DNA from: Seribacter sulfatis
GTDB taxonomy: Bacteria > Verrucomicrobiota > Verrucomicrobiia > Opitutales > Seribacteraceae
Direction of reading: 5' to 3'
Assembly (NCBI RefSeq): GCF_964187635.1
Contig: NZ_CAXLMO010000029.1
Location: 1-5,126 of the forward strand
Length of the DNA: 5,126 nt
The translations under genes were made by a program, and so were the position numbers. The notes under the pieces are model-generated. The model worked only from the letters and a program-made list of their open reading frames with translations, did no database searches and was not told the DNA's origin. Shown here one piece after another: positions 1-5,126 of the stretch (position 1 is the first letter of the stretch; every line of letters starts with the position of its first letter).

Positions 1-246
1 AATGTAATCGAATTTAAGGATGCAATCCTGAAGGAAAAAAACCGTTTTGTCCGTGGACTTGCCGGACATCTGCTGGCCTTTGGACTCGGTCGCGAACTGA
101 ATCCTTCTGATAGCCTGGCTTTGGATGAGATCGTGGAAAGAGTGGAGGCGGAGGATTATTCGATGAAGTCTTTGATCCACGCCGTTGTGCAGTCGAAACC
201 TTTTCGAGGTCCAAGTAGTAAACTTGCCTTGCATAAAACCAAGTGA
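1..246 (+). CDS. C-terminal end of a DUF1592/DUF1588/DUF1585 secreted cytochrome-like protein (5' partial)
   Basis: Only the last 81 residues are in the window; the gene begins upstream. The visible part matches the DUF1585 (PSD2) C-terminal domain: a FKDAILKEKNRFVRGLAGHL stretch near residues 5-24, then the hallmark AFGLGREL (about 26-33), an aspartate-containing helix, and LIHAVVQSKPFRG near the end. In complete proteins of this family the domain follows DUF1587, DUF1592 and DUF1588, often with an N-terminal cytochrome c haem-binding segment, and the whole is predicted to be exported. Such proteins are abundant in Planctomycetota and Verrucomicrobiota, and their reaction is not established. 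The TGA stop overlaps a possible GTG start of the DUF1552 gene as GTGA, which points to one transcript. The family call rests on recognised motifs and is firm for the C-terminal domain. The upstream domains are inferred. Confidence 0.9.
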   Translation, partial: NVIEFKDAILKEKNRFVRGLAGHLLAFGLGRELNPSDSLALDEIVERVEAEDYSMKSLIHAVVQSKPFRGPSSKLALHKTK

Positions 247-257
247 ATTTTGAAAAT

Positions 258-1667
258 ATGAAAACGATGACAAATATTGGCCGCCGTACTTTTCTTCGCG
301 GAATGGGAACTTCCGCTCTTGCCCTGCCATGGATGGAAAGCTTGGCGGTGGGTAGTAATCATTTTCAAATTCCACAGCGTGCGGCTTTTTATTATGTGCC
401 CATCGGGGTGGTAAGAAAGACTTTCTTTCCGGGAGAGGAAAAGAGTGCGGTACAGCAAAAGTTTACCAATGATAGTTATGATGCAGGGAGTACCCGATCA
501 AACATCGAAGTCGGTTTGCATGACCTGCAGTTGACTCCAACGATGAAACCCCTGTCGGGGCTTAAAGATAAGGTTACTTTGATCACGGGGTTAGATCGTA
601 CTTTCCAACCGGGTACGGATGTACATGCCCAGTGTGCCTCCTGTTTTCTTTCCAGTGCCAGTCCATTTAGCCTGAAGCACACGCCTTATCCTCAGGCACG
701 GAGTTTGGATCATATTATTGCTGATAAAATTGGTAGGGATACTCCTTTTAAGACATTGGAATTCAGTTGTAATAGCCACAAAGATAACAAGGAATCGATT
801 CAGTTTGATAATATTTCCTGGTATGGAACGGAGCATGTGGCTCCCTCGATGCGGGATCCATTGCTTGCGTACCGGAGGCTTTTTAAATCGGATGAAAGAA
901 GTGCTTATAAAAATATTACTGATCTGGTGCTGGATGATGCCCGGTCGTTGAAAAAGGATCTTGGCTATTCGGATCAGCAGAAATTCGGGGAATATTTTGA
1001 ATCGATCCGGGCAATTGAGACCCAGATCTCGAGACTCGACGGGATGAAGGCTGAATTAAGTAAGGTTGAGCTGGATGTTCCGATGGATGGGAAAATGCCC
1101 CGGGGTGAATACATTCGCTTGATGGGGGACCTGATGGTTGCTTCTTTGCAGAGTGGACTGACCAATGTGGCAACCTTTATGGTGGGGCCTGAAAGATGGG
1201 ATACTCCCTATTTATTCGAGAGTTTGTTCGATAAACCCAAGAGCCATCATATGATGTCCCATAACCAAGGGAAATTTGTTGAGGACCTTATCAAAGTGGA
1301 TCACTTCTATATGGAGCAATTTGCCTACCTTTGCGAAAAAATGAATCGGATAGAGGAGGTTAATGGCAAGAGCCTGCTTGATAATATTATGTTCACTTAT
1401 GGTTCTGGATTGGGAGATGGATCGACTCACCAATACAGTGCATTGCCTATTCTCGTTGCCGGTTCCGGGGGTGGGAAGTTGATTACTGGAAAGCACCTGA
1501 ATGTCTCAGCTAAGTCTGGACTGGTTAAAAAAGTCGGGGGTACTTACAAAACGCCTGAGGGTGGGGTTCCCTTGGCAAATCTTTGGCTTTCACAGGCGAA
1601 TGCGATGGGCCTGAAGTTAGACCGTTTTGCAGATAGTACTGGAATGATTTCCAGTTTATTCGCTTAA
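258..1667 (+). CDS. DUF1552 domain protein, Tat-exported
   Basis: This 469-residue protein belongs to the DUF1552 family (PF07586), whose molecular function is unknown. It opens with a twin-arginine motif (GRRTFLRG, residues 8-15) followed by a short hydrophobic ALALPWMESLAV stretch, the usual opening of this family and a predicted Tat signal. Typical family segments follow: FYYVPIGV (44-51), LSGLKDKVTLITGLD (99-113), DVHAQCASCFLS (121-132), LDHIIADKIG (150-159), ARSLKKDLG (228-236), a helical SIRAIETQISRLD (249-261), the His-rich SHHMMSHN (339-346) and YGSGLGDGSTHQY (381-393). The conserved His, Asp and Ser residues could form a metal or catalytic site, but this is inference. The length is normal for the family. 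The start is uncertain: a GTG at 243 overlaps the previous stop as GTGA and adds five residues, and ATG 267 is also possible. I prefer ATG 258 because no start has a Shine-Dalgarno sequence and the Tat n-region length is normal. It is co-transcribed with the preceding DUF1585-ended gene. Confidence 0.93.
   Translation: MKTMTNIGRRTFLRGMGTSALALPWMESLAVGSNHFQIPQRAAFYYVPIGVVRKTFFPGEEKSAVQQKFTNDSYDAGSTRSNIEVGLHDLQLTPTMKPLSGLKDKVTLITGLDRTFQPGTDVHAQCASCFLSSASPFSLKHTPYPQARSLDHIIADKIGRDTPFKTLEFSCNSHKDNKESIQFDNISWYGTEHVAPSMRDPLLAYRRLFKSDERSAYKNITDLVLDDARSLKKDLGYSDQQKFGEYFESIRAIETQISRLDGMKAELSKVELDVPMDGKMPRGEYIRLMGDLMVASLQSGLTNVATFMVGPERWDTPYLFESLFDKPKSHHMMSHNQGKFVEDLIKVDHFYMEQFAYLCEKMNRIEEVNGKSLLDNIMFTYGSGLGDGSTHQYSALPILVAGSGGGKLITGKHLNVSAKSGLVKKVGGTYKTPEGGVPLANLWLSQANAMGLKLDRFADSTGMISSLFA
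1638..1655 (+). terminator. Possible weak hairpin terminator inside the end of the DUF1552 gene
   Basis: A perfect seven-base inverted repeat, ACTGGAA / TTCCAGT with a TGAT loop, lies ten bases before the end of the DUF1552 coding region. On the plus strand it is followed by TTATTCGCTT, a poor T-tract. On the minus strand it would sit about eight bases after the DUF3817 stop codon with no T-run. As there is no non-coding DNA between the two convergent genes, this is the only hairpin I see near both 3' ends. It may slow or end transcription from either side, but it is weak (three G-C pairs in seven) and could be chance. Confidence 0.3.
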
Positions 1668-1948
1668 TCGGTGACTTTATCTCTTAGTTTACGATCAGTG
1701 ACGAATGTACCAAATGGGATAAGAGTTGCGATGAAAAGGTAAACTCCAAATTTGAGTGTCCAGTTGAAATTCTTCATGCATAAGGCGAGAACTAAGCAAT
1801 AAGCTACAAATAGAACGCCGTGAGCCATTCCGGTGATTTTGACGGCCATGGGCATTTCGAAATAATATTTCATAGGCATGGCAACCCCAAGAAGAAGCAG
1901 GTAGGAAATCCCTTCAATATTTCCAAGTAATCGTAAAATTTTGATCAT
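1664..1948 (-). CDS. DUF3817 small integral membrane protein
   Basis: This 94-residue protein matches the DUF3817 family (PF12823, YdzA-like), small inner-membrane proteins of unknown function. About three membrane segments are visible: residues 10-28, 36-56 and 63-83. Family signatures are present: EGISYLLLL (12-20) with the Glu-Gly pair, VAMPMKYYF (22-30), the GMAHGVLFVAY core (40-50) with its conserved His-Gly, and PFGTFVTDR (78-86) near the end. The length is normal for the family. It is the last gene of a three-gene minus-strand unit, 15 bases after the ABC permease stop, so it is very likely co-transcribed. The ATG at 1948 follows TTAATCTTAC and has no Shine-Dalgarno sequence. Its TAA stop shares the TTAA at 1664-1667 with the DUF1552 stop on the other strand. 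A role as exporter accessory is only an inference from the operon. Confidence 0.88.
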   Translation of the reverse strand: MIKILRLLGNIEGISYLLLLGVAMPMKYYFEMPMAVKITGMAHGVLFVAYCLVLALCMKNFNWTLKFGVYLFIATLIPFGTFVTDRKLRDKVTD

Positions 1949-1963
1949 GTAAGATTAAGAAAG

Positions 1964-3616
1964 TTATTTTTTTCGAATGAAATAAAGACGCGACTGCAAT
2001 AGAATCGCAAATATACCGGCAATCAACAATCCAAACTGTATCGCCGAGTTAATATTTTGAGCAATTTCCTGGGGTAGTTTAACTATTTCTGCATGTTCGT
2101 ACACCCAATGCATGGGGATTATAGACAGCGGATTTATAGCTAATAACTTTAAGATTAAGCCTATGTTCTCTTCTCCCCAACCAACCCCCAGAACGAGACT
2201 GGCGAGGAGCGGGGTGATCCATAGCAATCCGACAAATCCCCAGAAACCGAGGTTGAACCATTGTTCACGACTTGCCTGCAGATAAATCACAGCAAGGAGC
2301 AGGGTGCCCGCGGGGATGAGGCATAAAGAAAGAAAGGAAGAGTTTAGTACCCAGGCATCTGAATGTAATGCCAATTTGATCAAGACCGAATAGGTGAAGA
2401 GGGTAATGGCAGTAAGAATCAGCATAAGGCCTAGCCCACTGCTTTCATCTGCGATTCGTGGAATTCGGGCGAGATTGAACTTTGCGATTCGCTGGATTCC
2501 TTTGAGATAAAGGTGTCGGTCGGGACAACAAATATTAATCAGGCAGAGAATGAAGAGAAAGGAAAGAGAGAAGAAGATTCCAATCACTAAAATGAGTCCA
2601 AGAATTTTTTCTTCTTTTCCGGAGAATTCATTGGCTGACAATTCCTGCCCAATCAGTCCGCTTGCTTCCCCCTTATCAAAAAAAGTCCATAAACATCCTA
2701 GGAGTAGAAATTGAAAAATAGAGTATATGAAAAGTGCGGAAGATTTCGACAGCGCCGGCAAAGCCTGATTCCTCCATTTCCGATAACCTGTGATGAGCAG
2801 AATCAAAATGAGTAGGCCCTGCATCAGAAAAGTGAAGGTGGTGGGCGAGATTGCAAAATCAAAAAAGGGAACATCCTTCCAAAAATCTGCAATGCGAGCT
2901 TCATAATCAAAGTGGCCCCTTTTCTGATACCCTTCTTCCCGAATGATAGGAAGTATTTTCCCGAAGTAGGTTGGGAGAATAGTAAGGAAAGATAGGAAAG
3001 AAATTCCTGCCTGACCCAGTCCTGGTAGCACCACATATAACCCAAGAACGACAATGCGGGAAACCCATGAGGCAGCACGGGGTTTGGGGACCACCAAGCC
3101 GACTGCATGTGCGGTGAGGTGGTAGAGAATGACCGAGCAAAAGAAGACGGAATATAATTGAATGATGTTTCCCCACGGAAGTTTTCCCACGAGGATAGCA
3201 TGTCCAAGAAAGGGGAGAGTGAATAAAAACATGTAGTACTCCCGGGCAGGGATTCCAAATATATAGCCAATGATCTTAGATAGCGGATTCATGGGAGTCA
3301 TCCGTTGGTAATCGAGTAGACCGGATTCCCTTTCCTCGGCGGTAATAGAAGCAACTCGGCCAGTACCCAGAAACATTAGGTAAAATCCCTGCAGGGCGAG
3401 GATGAAAGTGAATGCGTTTCGGGCCCCGTTTACTGGAGAGCTTTCTCCCTTTACCCATTCTTTGGTTTGGGGGTCCTTGCTATATTTTCCTTCAGATCCC
3501 TCGAGGTAGGAGGTCAGGTAAACCGTTGAACATACGATTAGGGAGAACAGTCCGGCTGCGATCAGATGTTTGGGACGGAGGTTTTCACGGATGCCTTTTA
3601 GAATAAGTGGGTTCAT
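1964..3616 (-). CDS. ABC-2 type exporter permease, large (about 12 membrane segments)
   Basis: This 550-residue integral membrane protein is the permease partner of the ATPase encoded immediately upstream. Hydrophobic segments lie at about 18-37, 68-85, 126-144, 150-176, 186-217, 260-277, 293-312, 338-362, 394-417, 428-446, 457-479, 485-501 and 526-546, giving roughly twelve to thirteen helices. SITAEERESGLLDYQRMTPM (90-109) followed by NPLSKIIGY (110-118) resembles the charged coupling segment of ABC-2 exporters (E-x-x-x-G-T/L-L-x-x-L-x-x-T-P-x-S). Many ABC-2 permeases have about six helices and dimerise, so this double-sized chain may supply both halves of the channel. The substrate cannot be told. 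ATG 3616 shares one base with the ATPase stop (TGATG), which implies translational coupling; a TTG directly before it (3619) is a less likely start. No Shine-Dalgarno sequence is visible. Confidence 0.88.
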   Translation of the reverse strand: MNPLILKGIRENLRPKHLIAAGLFSLIVCSTVYLTSYLEGSEGKYSKDPQTKEWVKGESSPVNGARNAFTFILALQGFYLMFLGTGRVASITAEERESGLLDYQRMTPMNPLSKIIGYIFGIPAREYYMFLFTLPFLGHAILVGKLPWGNIIQLYSVFFCSVILYHLTAHAVGLVVPKPRAASWVSRIVVLGLYVVLPGLGQAGISFLSFLTILPTYFGKILPIIREEGYQKRGHFDYEARIADFWKDVPFFDFAISPTTFTFLMQGLLILILLITGYRKWRNQALPALSKSSALFIYSIFQFLLLGCLWTFFDKGEASGLIGQELSANEFSGKEEKILGLILVIGIFFSLSFLFILCLINICCPDRHLYLKGIQRIAKFNLARIPRIADESSGLGLMLILTAITLFTYSVLIKLALHSDAWVLNSSFLSLCLIPAGTLLLAVIYLQASREQWFNLGFWGFVGLLWITPLLASLVLGVGWGEENIGLILKLLAINPLSIIPMHWVYEHAEIVKLPQEIAQNINSAIQFGLLIAGIFAILLQSRLYFIRKK

Positions 3617-4563
3617 CAATTTTGATCAAATTCTGAGGATCCGGATTCAATTTCCAAAAACAAATCCTCCACTTTTGATTTTCGGGTAGTAAATGAAGTA
3701 ACTTTCAGTCCATGCTCAATCATTTGTGAAAGAATTCCGGGAATTTCTTCACGACCTCCTGAATGAGATATTTCAAACTGGGCTTTTGTGTCGTGCGTTT
3801 TTTTGAGTTCTGAAAGAGTAGGCCACTGTTCTACAAATTCAGTAAATTGATGCGATTCTTCCAGGAGTTCAATTTCCAGTTTTCTTGAGGATTTTTTGCG
3901 TTGTGTGATTTCCTCAATGGATCCAGATACCACCATTTTTCCATCTCGCATGATTCCGATTTCATCACAAAGGTCCTGCAGTTCGGTAAGTACATGGGAG
4001 GAGACGAGAATGGTTTTCCCCTGATCTGCAAGTTTCCTGAGCAGCTTACGCATATCAATACGGGCCTTCGGATCAAGATTGGCTCCCGGTTCATCGAGTA
4101 GCATGACGGAGGGATCGTGAACCAATGTCTTCGCGAGCAGGGCACGCTGTTTCATACCGCGGGACAAGGATTTGCAGAGTTCCCTGCGCTTGGTGGTTAA
4201 TTCAGTCTGAGCTAAGGCTTTTTCTACCTTTTCTTTCCTTTCGGCGACTGATTGTCCGTAAGCGTGGGCGAAGAGATCACAAAATTCTTCCACCCTCAAG
4301 TCGTCGTAGACTGGAGGGAAATCGGGCATGTATCCAAGCATTCGCCGAGCTTGTTCCGGTTGGTGTAGGACAGAAGTCTCTCCGAGCATAATTTCCCCGT
4401 AGGTTGGTTCGATTAAAGTGGCAATGGCCTTGATTGTGGTAGTTTTACCCGCACCATTAGGCCCGATCAGTCCAAAAACCGAACCTGGTTTTACCGAAAA
4501 CGAAAGGTTGTCTACAGCAACAAAGTCTCCGTAGTGAATTTTGAGATCTTGGACTTGGATCAT
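3616..4563 (-). CDS. ABC transporter ATP-binding protein (ABC-2 exporter ATPase)
   Basis: This 315-residue cytoplasmic ATPase is predicted to power the permease encoded next. Motifs in order: an aromatic A-loop Tyr in IHYGDF (9-14), Walker A GPNGAGKTTT (34-43), GYMPD (77-81) at the Q-loop, signature LSRGMKQR (133-140), Walker B VMLLDE (153-158) with the catalytic Glu, D-loop ANLDP (161-165) and H-switch His190 in LVSSHVLTELQDLCDE. A C-terminal extension of about 95 residues follows the nucleotide-binding domain, ending in KSKVEDLFLEIE, as in CcmA/NatA/DrrA-like exporter ATPases. The usual Q-loop Gln is replaced by Asp, seen in a subgroup of these ATPases with YMPD. I chose ATG 4563 because MIQVQDLKIHYG is a standard opening for the domain. 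An in-frame TTG at 4596 would add eleven residues that resemble nothing in the family. It is the first gene of the three-gene minus-strand operon. Confidence 0.93.
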   Translation of the reverse strand: MIQVQDLKIHYGDFVAVDNLSFSVKPGSVFGLIGPNGAGKTTTIKAIATLIEPTYGEIMLGETSVLHQPEQARRMLGYMPDFPPVYDDLRVEEFCDLFAHAYGQSVAERKEKVEKALAQTELTTKRRELCKSLSRGMKQRALLAKTLVHDPSVMLLDEPGANLDPKARIDMRKLLRKLADQGKTILVSSHVLTELQDLCDEIGIMRDGKMVVSGSIEEITQRKKSSRKLEIELLEESHQFTEFVEQWPTLSELKKTHDTKAQFEISHSGGREEIPGILSQMIEHGLKVTSFTTRKSKVEDLFLEIESGSSEFDQN

Positions 4564-4664
4564 GAGAGGAAGGCACGATAGGAAATTAAAAATCAAGTTA
4601 GGTCAACTTTTCCTTGCCTAAAATCACGAAAATCGGACATTGGACTATAGCAAATCAACTTATT
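4564..4664. promoter_or_regulatory. Divergent intergenic region between the ABC exporter operon and the DUF1080 gene
   Basis: These 101 bases are AT-rich and are the only substantial non-coding DNA in the window. As the two flanking genes point away from each other, promoters for both should lie here or overlap the gene starts. A short inverted repeat, AAGTT-N5-AACTT (4595-4609), lies within it and would fall in the leader of the minus-strand operon. I see no riboswitch-like structure and no convincing plus-strand promoter. Confidence 0.55.
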
Positions 4665-4671
4665 ATGAAAA
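4644..4671 (-). promoter_or_regulatory. Candidate sigma70-type promoter for the ABC exporter operon
   Basis: On the minus strand, TATAGT (4649-4644) matches the -10 consensus at five of six positions. TTTTCA (4671-4666) matches the -35 at four of six, with a 16-base spacer. Transcription would start near 4637, leaving a leader of roughly 75 bases before ATG 4563. The -35 overlaps the start codon of the divergent DUF1080 gene, so the two genes could interfere with or co-regulate each other. In AT-rich DNA such matches arise by chance, and promoter consensus in this phylum is not well known to me. Confidence 0.33.
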
Positions 4672-5126
4672 TATCTACAATCATCCTCTCTTCCTTCCTT
4701 ATAATCTCTTCCCTTTTTGCGGAAAAAAAACTGTTTGATGGCAAAAGCCTAAAGGGATGGGATGGGGATCCAAAATTTTGGAGCGTCCAGGATGGTGCAA
4801 TTCTTGGGCAAACCACAAAGGAGAATCCGACCAAGGGAAATACCTTTCTCATTTGGAAGGATGGAAAATTAGGAGACTTTGAACTTACGCTTGATTACAA
4901 GATTATCGCGGGAAACAGCGGGATTCAGTACCGCAGTTTTGTTAAACCGGGAAAGAATGACGGTTGGCGAATTGGTGGATATCAGGCCGACTTGGAAGCG
5001 GGTGACAAATTTTCTGGCATATGTTACGGAGAGGGCTTTCGGGGAATACTCTCTATGCGTGGCATGAAAACTACTTTAACTTTAGATGATAAGGGTAAAC
5101 TTAAAAAAGATGCGAAGCAATTTGGC
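4665..5126 (+). CDS. Secreted DUF1080 (3-keto-disaccharide hydrolase family) protein, 3' partial
   Basis: The first 154 residues are in the window, in an open frame that runs off the right edge. Residues 1-19 form a Sec signal peptide: Lys at position 3, a hydrophobic run of Ile, Leu, Ser and Phe, then SLFA before EKK. The mature part is a DUF1080 domain (PF06439), a concanavalin-like fold: KLFDGKSLKGWDGDPKFWSV (22-41) is the standard opening, followed by DGAILGQT (43-50), FLIWKDGKLGDFELTLDYKI (61-80), NSGIQYRS (84-91) and WRIGGYQADLE (99-109). The NSGIQYRS and GGYQAD segments line the presumed ligand cleft in this family. Some relatives cleave 3-keto-glycosides in sugar catabolism, so a periplasmic or extracellular role in glycan breakdown is likely but not proven here. 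No Shine-Dalgarno sequence precedes the ATG. The gene is divergent from the ABC operon. Confidence 0.92.
   Translation, partial: MKISTIILSSFLIISSLFAEKKLFDGKSLKGWDGDPKFWSVQDGAILGQTTKENPTKGNTFLIWKDGKLGDFELTLDYKIIAGNSGIQYRSFVKPGKNDGWRIGGYQADLEAGDKFSGICYGEGFRGILSMRGMKTTLTLDDKGKLKKDAKQFG

Noticed and set aside
14..214. 66-codon minus-strand open frame over the DUF1585 end
   Set aside because: The plus frame matches DUF1585 throughout; the minus product begins with a low-complexity Ser/Asn/Pro stretch and resembles nothing.
2824..3270. 148-codon open frame on the minus strand in another frame of the permease
   Set aside because: It lies wholly inside the permease gene on the same strand, its product is rich in Ser and Pro with no recognisable domain, and the permease frame has clear membrane segments and ABC-2 motifs.
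4125..4391. 88-codon plus-strand open frame opposite the ATPase
   Set aside because: It is antisense to the conserved signature-motif region of the ATPase and has an Arg-rich, low-information product typical of a shadow frame.
4563..4596. TTG start for the ATPase at 4596
   Set aside because: It adds a hydrophobic eleven-residue extension not seen in the family, whereas ATG 4563 gives the standard beginning of the nucleotide-binding domain.
4598..4610. TTGACC on the minus strand as a -35 for the ABC operon
   Set aside because: The six bases match well, but the DNA 16-18 bases downstream (TCCTAT) is a poor -10, and the TATAGT promoter further upstream fits better.
4614..4619. TTGCCT as a plus-strand -35 element
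   Set aside because: At 16-18 bases downstream there is only GACATT or ACATTG, poor matches to a -10.
4646..4651. TATAGC as a -10 element for the DUF1080 gene on the plus strand
   Set aside because: There is no acceptable -35 at 16-18 bases upstream, and it would leave a leader of only about seven bases.
4753..4771. Purine-rich GGGATGGGATGGGG microrepeat
   Set aside because: It is explained by the conserved Lys-Gly-Trp-Asp-Gly-Asp stretch of the DUF1080 opening and has too few copies to be a functional repeat.
4655..4852. 65-codon minus-strand open frame opposite the start of the DUF1080 gene
   Set aside because: The plus strand here encodes a convincing signal peptide and DUF1080 opening; the minus-strand product shows no family features.
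1..5126. CRISPR arrays, tRNA/rRNA genes, insertion sequences, attachment sites or defence genes
   Set aside because: I looked for regularly spaced repeats, tRNA-like sequences, transposase motifs and terminal inverted repeats and found none; nearly all bases are accounted for by six intact or edge-truncated genes.

Overview
The window reads as ordinary chromosomal DNA from a member of the PVC superphylum, most likely Verrucomicrobiota, with Planctomycetota as the alternative. The main clue is three gene families that are heavily expanded in those phyla: the C-terminus of a DUF1592/DUF1585-type secreted cytochrome (PSCyt family), a DUF1552 Tat-exported protein directly behind it, and a DUF1080 (3-keto-disaccharide hydrolase) protein at the right edge. 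Base composition is moderate and even throughout. No start codon is preceded by a clear Shine-Dalgarno sequence. I see no RNA gene, CRISPR array, insertion sequence or broken gene, and every coding region reads through cleanly.

Layout. Bases 1-246 (+) are the 3' end of the DUF1592/DUF1585 protein. It runs with no gap into the DUF1552 gene (+), which ends at 1667. Three genes then lie on the minus strand, transcribed from right to left: an ABC exporter ATPase (4563-3616), its large membrane permease (3616-1964, sharing one base with the ATPase stop codon) and a small DUF3817 membrane protein (1948-1664, 15 bases further on). The DUF1552 and DUF3817 stop codons overlap tail to tail in one TTAA. 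The only real intergenic region, about 100 bases (4564-4664), separates the minus-strand operon from the divergent DUF1080 gene, which starts at 4665 and runs off the window.

How the genes fit together. The DUF1592-DUF1552 pair is a recurrent two-gene unit in which both products are predicted to act outside the cytoplasm; its biochemical function is not established. The middle operon encodes an ABC-2 type exporter of unknown substrate, with a DUF3817 protein as a possible accessory. The DUF1080 protein is a predicted secreted protein of a family linked to cleavage of 3-keto-sugars. The flanking genes suit a saprophytic, glycan-degrading lifestyle, but nothing ties the exporter to them except position.

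I found no clearly new system. The points most worth a second look are the DUF3817 protein coupled to the exporter, the overlapping convergent stop codons with a hairpin inside the coding end, the non-canonical Q-loop of the ATPase, and the absence of Shine-Dalgarno sequences at every start.
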